A stretch of DNA of 18,242 nucleotides from Microcaldota archaeon (lineage in GTDB: Archaea > Micrarchaeota > Micrarchaeia > Anstonellales > Bilamarchaeaceae): the NCBI GenBank assembly GCA_023247345.1, contig JAHFGR010000007.1, positions 1 to 18,242 on the forward strand. The letters are read 5' to 3'. Made by a program: the position numbers and the translations under genes. The notes under the pieces were generated by a model, which worked only from the letters and a program-made list of their open reading frames with translations, was not told where the DNA came from and ran no database searches. Numbering within the stretch: position 1 is the stretch's first letter; every line of letters begins with the position of its first letter. Shown here piece by piece: positions 6,857 to 12,519 of this stretch.

Positions 6857-7807
6857 TCATGCTATATCAGATCTACTTTTAATAAGCTCATCGTAACTCA
6901 TTCCAAATGTTTCAGTATATGCATTATTTAATAATTCGCGTGCAGCAGAGACTAGTACTTCACGTTCTACTTGTTCTAATTCAGAGGGGTTTTTCAATTT
7001 CAATCTTTCCATCAATTCATTTCTAATTCTTAAAAATGCTATTTTGTGACCATCTGATTTTACACTGTCCGGATCTATTACTGTCTTCAAACGTGATATT
7101 TCTTTTTCATCACTAAAAACAATATTTGCCAAAGTTGGCCTATATTCGCCAGTATAAATTCCTAGTGCGAAATCAAAACAGTGCTCTAACTCATGTTGTG
7201 CCACACCTAATGTTCTTTCTAATTCTGTTTTTTCAAATGAAAACGGATATCCGAAATAACCTTTTACATAAAATCTGTCATTACTCGCCCATCCCCCATT
7301 ATTTGTTTCATCCATACAATATCCTTTCGGCGTTCTGCTAGTAGCATGGTCAATTAATAGTCCAAGCGAACTATCGAATAATTCAAAGGTACCGAATACC
7401 AGACTAAAAAAAGGTTGCACAGCATATTCTCCTATAAATACGCCATGTGCGATAAGTTTTTTTCCTATTTCCAAAAGTGCTGCTAGAGATAAACCAGTTA
7501 CACTAAAAGATCTCATTTTTAGACATTTTGGAATTTCAGTCTTAATTTTTGGACCATTCTCAAAAACTGCAGCAATTGAAGGTACTTGTTCTACCAGATC
7601 ATCTATCCTTGTTTGTCCAGCCATATTCATTCCATCTGGGTCTAAAAAAAGAGCATTTACAGTTATGAATATGTGTTCTCTCTTCTTCTCATCAACTTCT
7701 AATAATTTAACTCTTAGATCCTTCCGATTAGAAATAATGCGCAACCATTTTGCTACTTCTGGATCTGTTTTCGCACGCTCCATTAATGGTTTTTGGCTTA
7801 ACTGCAT
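6857..7807 (-). CDS. Unknown protein with an HExxH zinc-metallopeptidase-like motif
   Basis: A 316-residue protein. VAQHELEHCFDFALG (about residues 202-216) contains H205-E206-x-x-H209, the zincin zinc-binding and catalytic signature, placed in a predicted helix as in true zincins. Possible third ligands downstream are E221 and E234; neither is certain. The rest matches no family I recognise, and there is no signal peptide, so it should be cytoplasmic. A minus-strand TATA-like box at 7831-7838 lies about 27 nt before the ATG, consistent with leaderless expression. HExxH alone can occur by chance, so peptidase activity is a hypothesis. Confidence 0.72.
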   Translation of the reverse strand: MQLSQKPLMERAKTDPEVAKWLRIISNRKDLRVKLLEVDEKKREHIFITVNALFLDPDGMNMAGQTRIDDLVEQVPSIAAVFENGPKIKTEIPKCLKMRSFSVTGLSLAALLEIGKKLIAHGVFIGEYAVQPFFSLVFGTFELFDSSLGLLIDHATSRTPKGYCMDETNNGGWASNDRFYVKGYFGYPFSFEKTELERTLGVAQHELEHCFDFALGIYTGEYRPTLANIVFSDEKEISRLKTVIDPDSVKSDGHKIAFLRIRNELMERLKLKNPSELEQVEREVLVSAARELLNNAYTETFGMSYDELIKSRSDIA

Positions 7808-7830
7808 GCAATAATATATATTAACAAAAA

Positions 7831-7838
7831 ATTATAAA
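7831..7838 (-). promoter_or_regulatory. TATA-like box of the HExxH gene
   Basis: The minus strand reads TTTATAAT about 27 nt before the ATG at 7807, the expected distance for a leaderless archaeal transcript. Confidence 0.55.
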
Positions 7839-7930
7839 TACTCCCACATAGTGAAACATCAAATTTTCACCATTTGCGACTCTAGCTCATTAACTTGTAC
7901 GGAAAAGAACCCTGTCAACAGTTCCATTTT

Positions 7931-8974
7931 TCATCTAACGAAATAGAATAATACAGCAATTATCAAATACATTATTACTAATTGTGCGCCCTCAAACCAG
8001 TTGCATCTGCCATCGGTTGTTATTTCATTAACAATTAATACGCTTGCAAAAACAGCTATTACTTCAAATGGCGTGAATACCAAATCCATTGGCTGGCCAA
8101 GTGCTACACCTGCGAGCACAGCAACTGGTGCAACAAATAAAGCGATCTGTAAACTAGACCCAATAGTTACGTTTATACTCAAATCCAAATCATTCTTCAA
8201 TGCAAAGAAAACTGCAGCTATGTGCTCAGCAGCATTACCTATAAGCGCAACAATAATCGCACCAATGAACAGCTCTGTTAATCCGAAATCTTTTGCAACG
8301 TGCTCTATTTGTCCTACAAATATTTCACTGATTATACCTAGCATAATGGTTGACACTGCTAGAATACCAACAGCAAAATTTCTGCTCCAATGCGCCCTTT
8401 CTTCTTTTTCCTTTGTTCTAAAGAGGTATTCGTGGGTTTTTAGCGAGAAAACAATGCTCAATACGTAAACTGAAATTAAAAGAATAGAAACACTTATGCT
8501 TAGTAGTTTTTCATCATTCCCCCTATGCTCTGCAGGCACAAAGTGAAACAAGCTCGGAATCATGATACTCATAAATGCGATTAGAAGCATAGTAGAATTC
8601 AATCCTGCGAGGTGCGTTGAAAATTTCTGCTCCTTAAATTTTAACCCGCCAACAAACAAACTTAATCCAAAAACGAACAAAAGATTACCAATTATGCTGC
8701 CAGCAAGTGATGCCTTAACTAAATCAATTAATCCTTTGTTAATTGCAAGAAGCGCGATGATGAGCTCGGCAGCATTGCCAAATGTTGCATTTAACAATCC
8801 ACCGATATGCCCCCCATATATCTTTGCCAGCTCTTCAGTTGCCTCACCCATTTTTGCAGCTAAAGGCAATATTGCGAATAAAGAGCTGACAAAAATAAGC
8901 GTGCTGTTAGCATGAGTTAGATTTAGAAAAATAGTAATTGGAATGAAAATAAGAAGAATATCCATTATGCGCAT
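7931..8974 (-). CDS. cax: Ca2+/H+ antiporter (CaCA superfamily, CAX type)
   Basis: A 347-residue integral membrane protein with about 11 hydrophobic segments. It shows the internal repeat of cation/proton exchangers: FGNAAELIIALLA (GNAAE at residues 66-70) and LIGNAAEHIAAVFFA (246-250), the two ion-binding alpha repeats. The acidic loop between the halves is short, with only a charged patch KTHEYLFRTKEKEERAHW near 179-196. The family expels Ca2+ using the proton gradient. It starts at the ATG at 8974; a second in-frame ATG three codons later is possible. Upstream AT-rich TTTATTAATTA could serve as promoter. It is divergent from the paralog cluster, with 88 nt between starts. Confidence 0.93.
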   Translation of the reverse strand: MRIMDILLIFIPITIFLNLTHANSTLIFVSSLFAILPLAAKMGEATEELAKIYGGHIGGLLNATFGNAAELIIALLAINKGLIDLVKASLAGSIIGNLLFVFGLSLFVGGLKFKEQKFSTHLAGLNSTMLLIAFMSIMIPSLFHFVPAEHRGNDEKLLSISVSILLISVYVLSIVFSLKTHEYLFRTKEKEERAHWSRNFAVGILAVSTIMLGIISEIFVGQIEHVAKDFGLTELFIGAIIVALIGNAAEHIAAVFFALKNDLDLSINVTIGSSLQIALFVAPVAVLAGVALGQPMDLVFTPFEVIAVFASVLIVNEITTDGRCNWFEGAQLVIMYLIIAVLFYFVR

Positions 8975-9031
8975 GAATACTATAGCGTCCGATAATTAAT
9001 AAAACTTTATCCACACCCCCAAAAGCAAACC

Positions 9032-9039
9032 TATTAAAA
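9032..9039 (+). promoter_or_regulatory. TATA-like box of the tandem paralog cluster
   Basis: TATTAAAA lies about 27 nt before the ATG at 9063 and fits a leaderless archaeal promoter. The fourth paralog has an equally placed TTTATAAA at 17909-17916. Confidence 0.45.
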
Positions 9040-9062
9040 CATTTTATCTCTTAAATAATAAC

Positions 9063-9971
9063 ATGAGAAGACTAATCCATGGGCAATTTGCCTTGGGCTT
9101 TGGACAAACGCGAGCAAGTGATCCATTTCAAAAATTCAAACCAGAACCCCATCACGAAGTAAGACAAGCAGATGTTACAGGTCAATCACTAACTGACCAA
9201 GTAAAACGAACAAAAGAAATGCTAAGGTCATTGGATCAGGAGAAAGTAAAACAAGTAATTGAATTCCATAAAGGCCTAGATTTCTTTGAAGCTTTAGCAT
9301 TAGCCAAAAGAGAGGGAAAGTTAATAGTTACTAATGACATTCATGATAGGATTTTAATGGAAACTAAAGATCCTGAAGAGCGAAGCTCTTTGGGAGATCG
9401 AGACTTCAACAGAAGTCGAGAGATTTGCTCCACAGAGCAAACGGATCGTGACCGAAGGTCACGAGATAAAAAATATTTTGAAGAAAATTACCCTTTGTGG
9501 ACAGGAACTTTAGTTATTTATGAAAAACCAGATAAACCATTTGGTAAGGAAGTTAATTTTGGATGGGAAGATAACGGACTAAATTATTCTGTTTCCTTTA
9601 AAATCCCAAAACAATTCCAAAGAAAAACAAACTGTGCATTAGTTGTTGAGCATCCAGACTTTGAATTAGTAAATCTAGGAAATAATAGGTACGAAATTAA
9701 AGTCGTTGATGGATCTAGCATTCGTCTAGTTCAGGATTTTCCTAAGAAAAATGGTTGGCATTTAAAAGACCATGGGATTCCAATTGTAGCAAAAGAACAT
9801 TCAAATTCCAGATATCTTTGGAGAACTAGTAGCTCTTATATTGGCCCTCTTGGTCGCGGCGACTTCGTCGGCTACGGGAGGTGTGGCTTCGTTGCCGACG
9901 TCGTCTGGTCCGGTGATGCCGGGGTGGCGTTAATGCCGCTCGCATCAGAAAGAAGTGATTCACACGGTTAG
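9063..9971 (+). CDS. Paralog 1 of a family with a hypervariable C-terminus (candidate DGR target protein)
   Basis: A 302-residue protein with no signal peptide or membrane helix. An N-terminal block shared with the other paralogs runs RASDPFQKF, ADVTGQS, RTKEMLRS, FFEALALAKREGKLIV, NDIHDRIL (about residues 17-98). Residues 104-135 are an in-frame insertion that the other copies lack. A beta-rich middle (WTGTLVIYEKPD, FGKEVNFGW, TNCALVVEHPDFEL, NNRYEIKVVD; about 146-216) follows. Residues 259-292 are hypervariable, with a sharp switch to GC-rich sequence. The tail SERSDSHG resembles the paralog 2 tail SDSK. I know no named family. Conserved body plus randomised C-terminus suggests a ligand-binding variable protein of a diversity-generating retroelement. 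It overlaps the next gene by 17 nt if that gene starts at GTG 9955. Confidence 0.8.
   Translation: MRRLIHGQFALGFGQTRASDPFQKFKPEPHHEVRQADVTGQSLTDQVKRTKEMLRSLDQEKVKQVIEFHKGLDFFEALALAKREGKLIVTNDIHDRILMETKDPEERSSLGDRDFNRSREICSTEQTDRDRRSRDKKYFEENYPLWTGTLVIYEKPDKPFGKEVNFGWEDNGLNYSVSFKIPKQFQRKTNCALVVEHPDFELVNLGNNRYEIKVVDGSSIRLVQDFPKKNGWHLKDHGIPIVAKEHSNSRYLWRTSSSYIGPLGRGDFVGYGRCGFVADVVWSGDAGVALMPLASERSDSHG
9376..9464 (+). repeat. Four-hairpin palindromic element inserted in frame in paralog 1
   Basis: Four perfect inverted repeats stand in a row: AAGAGC-GAA-GCTCTT (9376-9390), GACTTC-AACA-GAAGTC (9402-9417), TTTGCTC-CACA-GAGCAAA (9424-9441) and TCGTGACC-GAA-GGTCACGA (9446-9464). By alignment with paralogs 2 and 3 the extra DNA is 96 nt (32 codons), between AGAT at 9368-9371 and AGAT at 9464-9467, which could be a target-site duplication. 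The reading frame is preserved. The encoded segment is Arg/Asp/Glu/Ser-rich and unlike the rest of the protein. The design matches 2120-2176. In-frame palindromic insertions are known elsewhere, for example the Rickettsia palindromic elements. Confidence 0.82.
9840..9931 (+). other. Variable region of paralog 1 (DGR-like)
   Basis: Only 5 of 90 bases in 9841-9930 are A, although the rest of the gene is A-rich. From the Arg codon at 9855 on, 19 of 22 codons end in C or T (CGC GGC GAC TTC GTC GGC and so on); the exceptions are GGG, AGG and TGG. Compared with paralog 2, differences fall mainly at codon positions 1 and 2, while the third base and a scaffold (GR..V.Y.R...V...V.WS) persist. The region ends in the GC block CCGGGGTGGCGTT (9919-9931). 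This fits adenine-directed mutagenesis of AAC/AAT codons. Confidence 0.65.
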
Positions 9972-10785
9972 CACACAAAGATTAGTAAGAACCTTTCCTG
10001 CTGTTACGCGAGCTAGCGATCCGTTCGGCAGATACAGCCCAATGGATAAGTACGAAATAAGAGCACCAGACGTCACAGGCCAGTCATATGTTGAACAAGT
10101 AAAAAGAACAAGACAAATGCTAAGATCAATGACTCTTGAGAATGCTTTAGAAGTAATCGAATTCCGTCATGATCTAGATTTCTTTGAAGCGATCGCCTCA
10201 GCAAAAAGAGAAGGAAAATTAATTGTTTCAAATGATATTCATGATAGAATTTTAACAGAAACTAAAGATAGACAATTTTACAAAAGCTTGGTATTGACAG
10301 GTACACTGATTATTTATGAGGCACCAGATAAACAATTTGGTAAGGAAGTTAATTTTGGATGGGAAAATAACTCTAATTTAAAATATTCCATCTCATTTCA
10401 AGTTCCAAAACAATTCCAAGGCAAAGTAAACTGCGCTTTAGTAGTTGAACATCCAGATTTTGAATTATTAGACTTAGGAAAAAATAGATATCAAATAAGA
10501 GCAGCTGATGGAATTCACTTAATCGAACACTTTCCTAAAAGAGATGGTTGGTACATACCTGATGCTGAAACAAAAATTCCGCAAGGTGAACCGGTAAAAG
10601 AATCAAAAGAAGCAAGACGTCTTTTGAGATTAGGTTCATGTTATTTGGGCTCTGTTGGTCGTGACAACGACGTCTACTACGACAGGTGGCGTGACGTCTA
10701 TGCATGTGTCAGTTGGTCATTTGTTTCCGGGGCGGCGTTCATTGGCCTCGGAGAGGCCGCGCCAGAAAAAAGTGATTCAAAATAA
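9955..10785 (+). CDS. Paralog 2 of the hypervariable C-terminus family
   Basis: 276 residues if started at GTG 9955, inside the end of paralog 1. No ATG lies near the conserved RASDPF motif (about residues 19-24), so this GTG is the best choice but not certain. The shared body follows in the same order as paralog 1 (DVTGQSYVEQ, RTRQMLRSM, FFEAIASAKREGKLIV, NDIHDRIL, LTGTLIIYEAPD, FGKEVNFGW, NCALVVEHPDFELL, IHLIEHFP). No palindromic insertion is present, which makes this the cleanest copy for alignment. Residues 231-261 are the hypervariable segment (GSVGRDNDVYYDRWRDV...), followed by a tail ending PEKSDSK. A hairpin lies right after the variable region. Function is unknown; the cytoplasmic prediction rests on the absence of a signal peptide. 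Confidence 0.8.
   Translation: MIHTVSTQRLVRTFPAVTRASDPFGRYSPMDKYEIRAPDVTGQSYVEQVKRTRQMLRSMTLENALEVIEFRHDLDFFEAIASAKREGKLIVSNDIHDRILTETKDRQFYKSLVLTGTLIIYEAPDKQFGKEVNFGWENNSNLKYSISFQVPKQFQGKVNCALVVEHPDFELLDLGKNRYQIRAADGIHLIEHFPKRDGWYIPDAETKIPQGEPVKESKEARRLLRLGSCYLGSVGRDNDVYYDRWRDVYACVSWSFVSGAAFIGLGEAAPEKSDSK
10645..10739 (+). other. Variable region of paralog 2 (DGR-like)
   Basis: It aligns with the end of paralog 1 through TTGGTCG, a TAC codon, AGGTG and the final CCGGGGCGGCGTT (10727-10739). Between these, most codons are NNC/NNT with differing first two bases, for example GAC AAC GAC GTC TAC against GGC GAC TTC GTC GGC. Thirteen of 90 bases (10651-10740) are A. The terminal GC block occupies the place of a DGR homing-initiation (IMH) segment. 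Confidence 0.65.
10744..10758 (+). promoter_or_regulatory. GC-rich hairpin 4 nt after the variable region of paralog 2
   Basis: GGCCTC-GGA-GAGGCC is a perfect 6-bp stem with a 3-nt loop. It starts 4 nt after the GC block that ends the variable region. Bordetella phage BPP-1 and related DGRs need an inverted repeat just downstream of the homing site, forming a hairpin or cruciform; position and form match here. Paralog 1 has only a weaker, overlapping inverted repeat (TGATGC 9914-9919 with GCATCA 9942-9947). Confidence 0.6.
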
Positions 10786-10788
10786 TTT

Positions 10789-10837
10789 GCTTTTTTGGCA
10801 AAAAAGCAAAGTTTTGAAAAATGGGTGATTTTTCAAA
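10789..10837 (+). promoter_or_regulatory. Two adjacent hairpins in the paralog 2/3 junction, the second holding the ribosome-binding site
   Basis: GCTTTTTT-GGC-AAAAAAGC (10789-10807) begins 3 nt after the paralog 2 stop. TTTGAAAAAT-GGGTG-ATTTTTCAAA (10813-10837) follows 5 nt later. The GGTGAT ribosome-binding site of paralog 3 (10824-10829) sits mostly in the second loop, and the second stem ends on the A of the ATG. Folding could control translation of paralog 3; the first hairpin may end or stabilise the upstream message. Confidence 0.7.
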
Positions 10838-11694
10838 TGACTACAGCTACTAGAAAAGTTTTACGCGTTCCTTCTGCCGTTACTCGTGCGAATGATCCAT
10901 TCAGAAGATTTAACCCAGAACCTCATCAAGAAGTAAGACCACCAATAGCTAAAGCAAAAACATTACTCGAAGAACTAAGACAAAGGAGAGACATGTTAAG
11001 GTCAATGGATCCAGAAGTAGCAAAAACGGTTATAGAAGTTACTGGAAAGATGAATTTCTTTCAAGCGCTAGTATTAGCAAAAAGAGAAGGAAAGTTAATT
11101 GTTCCAAATGATGTTCATGATAGAATTCTAACGGAAACTAGCGATAAAGATTTTCTTACTCAATTTTATGAACGCACAGTGTTTACAGGTACATTAATTA
11201 TTTATGAAGAACCAGATACTCCTTTTGGTGAGCAAATTGTTTACAGTTGGAAATACTTTGATGATTTTTCTATTTCTTTCACAGTTCCAGAACAATTTAG
11301 AGGAAAAACAAACTGTGCATTAGTAATCGATCATCCAGACTTTGAAGTAATAAATTTAGGAAATAACAGATACGAAATAAAATTAGTTGATGAGGGGGGA
11401 TCAGGGAGTGATAACAGACCTGAAGGGGGACGCTCCCCCTGCGGGTCGGTAATTCATCTAGTAGAAAACTTCCCAAAAGAATACCTAGGACGATATAAAT
11501 ACAACGAAAGATTTAGAATCCCAATAGGAGAAAACAAAAGTGTAAAAAAAGAGAACAATAGAATTCGATCTCTGTGTAGGTCCAAAGTTAGTTATATCTG
11601 TTTAGTTGCCCGCCGTTATGATACCCTTGGTGGTCGGTGGAATACCAACATCTTCCACAAACCGTGGTTTGATCTTGGAGTGGTGTTATTTTGA
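10837..11694 (+). CDS. Paralog 3 of the hypervariable C-terminus family
   Basis: 285 residues from the ATG at 10837, which has GGTGAT 7 nt upstream; an in-frame TTG at 10795 would add 14 residues read from hairpin DNA and is less likely. The shared body is present (RANDPFRRF, RQRRDMLRSMD, FFQALVLAKREGKLIV, NDVHDRIL, FTGTLIIYEEPD, TNCALVIDHPDFEVI, NNRYEIKLVD). ADVTGQS is replaced by PIAKAKT, so this is the most divergent of the three. A Gly/Ser-rich insertion with a GC-rich hairpin follows KLVDE. The hypervariable segment (about residues 254-284, with ARRYDTLGGRW) runs to the very end; the stop follows almost at once and the SDS tail of paralogs 1 and 2 is missing. Function is unknown. Confidence 0.8.
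   Translation: MTTATRKVLRVPSAVTRANDPFRRFNPEPHQEVRPPIAKAKTLLEELRQRRDMLRSMDPEVAKTVIEVTGKMNFFQALVLAKREGKLIVPNDVHDRILTETSDKDFLTQFYERTVFTGTLIIYEEPDTPFGEQIVYSWKYFDDFSISFTVPEQFRGKTNCALVIDHPDFEVINLGNNRYEIKLVDEGGSGSDNRPEGGRSPCGSVIHLVENFPKEYLGRYKYNERFRIPIGENKSVKKENNRIRSLCRSKVSYICLVARRYDTLGGRWNTNIFHKPWFDLGVVLF
11401..11447 (+). repeat. GC-rich palindromic insertion in paralog 3
   Basis: Relative to paralogs 1 and 2, about 55-60 nt are added after the GTTGAT codons (Val-Asp). They contain AGGGGGA-CGC-TCCCCCT (11424-11440), enclosed by GACC (11417-11420) and GGTC (11444-11447), plus TCAGG (11401-11405) opposite CCTGA (11419-11423), which competes for the same bases. The frame is kept and the segment codes for a Gly/Ser/Pro-rich loop. 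It resembles the other in-frame palindromic insertion at 9376-9464 but is shorter and GC-richer. Confidence 0.65.
11596..11689 (+). other. Variable region of paralog 3 (DGR-like)
   Basis: Codons are again mostly NNC/NNT (CGT TAT GAT ACC CTT GGT, then AAT ACC AAC ATC TTC CAC) around a fixed RW and a W eight residues later, the same spacing as in paralog 2. The final stretch GGAGTGGTGTT matches the GC block of paralogs 1 and 2 only loosely. This copy may therefore descend from a different template or no longer be a target. Confidence 0.55.
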
Positions 11695-11707
11695 TTTGCT
11701 AAATACC

Positions 11708-11715
11708 TTTTAAAA
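11708..11715 (+). promoter_or_regulatory. TATA-like box of the GGGP synthase gene
   Basis: TTTTAAAA is centred about 26 nt before the ATG at 11738, fitting a leaderless transcript. It lies just beyond the stop of paralog 3, so the GGGP synthase gene need not depend on the paralog promoter. Confidence 0.55.
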
Positions 11716-11737
11716 TAATGCGACCAATATCTCATTT

Positions 11738-12508
11738 ATGAATATCGGCAAGGTAGAGCAATACATAAACGATGAAATTGCAAAGAAGGGCGCATTACTA
11801 TTCGCGCTAATCGATCCGCTTGATTATAAAACTCCAGAAGACGCGATAAAAACAGCTAAAAATGCGAACGAAGCAGATTGCGACATAGTGCTTATTGGCG
11901 GCAGTACAGGTGTGCAAGGTGAAATGCTTGATAATCTGACAAAAAAGATCAAAGAAAGCGTAAACGTTCCAGTAGTTCTATTTCCCGGCAATATTGGCAC
12001 AGTAACAAAATATGCAGATGCAGTTTATTTCATGTCGCTTTTAAACTCGAGAAATCCATATTGGATAAGCGGTGCGCAAATGCTTGCAGCACCAATGGTC
12101 AAACAATGCGGAATCGAGCCATTGCCAGTGGGTTACATTGTTGTCGAGCCCGGCGGTACTGTCGGTCATGTTGGCGAGGTTAATCTTATGCCGCGAGACA
12201 AGCCAAAACTTGCAGCAGCACTTGCACTTGCAGCGCAGTATATGGGCATGCGATTTGTGATAACCGATACAGGAAGCAATCCAAAAGACGGTCATGTTCC
12301 ATTGGAAATGGTTAGTGCAGTTTCAAGCGTGCTCGATGTGCCGTATGTTGTTGCTGGCGGAATTCGTACGCCCGATGAAGCAAAAAACATTGTCAAGGCA
12401 GGCGCATCAGCGATTCAAGTCGGTACTGCATTTGAGCAGAGCAACAAGGTTGCCAAAATAGTTGAAATGGTACGCGCAATACGCGAAGGAGCGAAATCAC
12501 GCAAATAA
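11738..12508 (+). CDS. Geranylgeranylglyceryl phosphate synthase
   Basis: A 256-residue TIM-barrel enzyme that joins geranylgeranyl diphosphate to sn-glycerol-1-phosphate, the first committed step of archaeal membrane lipid synthesis. Recognisable landmarks are ALIDPLDYKTPED near the start, DIVLIGGSTGVQG, VVLFPGNIGTVTKYADAVYF, YIVVEPGGTVGHVGEVN, the Gly-rich phosphate-binding VVAGGIRTPDEA, and AGASAIQVGTAFE. Length and motif order match the family. Transcription is probably leaderless from the TATA-like box at 11708-11715. The next gene starts 11 nt after this stop, so the two may share a transcript. This gene is the main evidence that the window is archaeal. Confidence 0.96.
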   Translation: MNIGKVEQYINDEIAKKGALLFALIDPLDYKTPEDAIKTAKNANEADCDIVLIGGSTGVQGEMLDNLTKKIKESVNVPVVLFPGNIGTVTKYADAVYFMSLLNSRNPYWISGAQMLAAPMVKQCGIEPLPVGYIVVEPGGTVGHVGEVNLMPRDKPKLAAALALAAQYMGMRFVITDTGSNPKDGHVPLEMVSAVSSVLDVPYVVAGGIRTPDEAKNIVKAGASAIQVGTAFEQSNKVAKIVEMVRAIREGAKSRK

Positions 12509-12519
12509 AAGGTTTTCAA

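Noticed and set aside
8001..8915. Long plus-strand frames opposite the antiporter.
   Set aside because: They mirror the antiporter gene, which has clear family motifs, and their own translations show no family features.
9376..9464. A CRISPR array in the palindrome cluster.
   Set aside because: The units differ in sequence, have no spacers of constant length and lie within a coding frame.
9840..11689. The GC-rich gene ends as ordinary horizontally acquired or recombined DNA.
   Set aside because: Simple import would not give a fixed scaffold in register with C/T third positions and variation limited to the first two codon positions. It is kept as the main alternative, but it fits less well.
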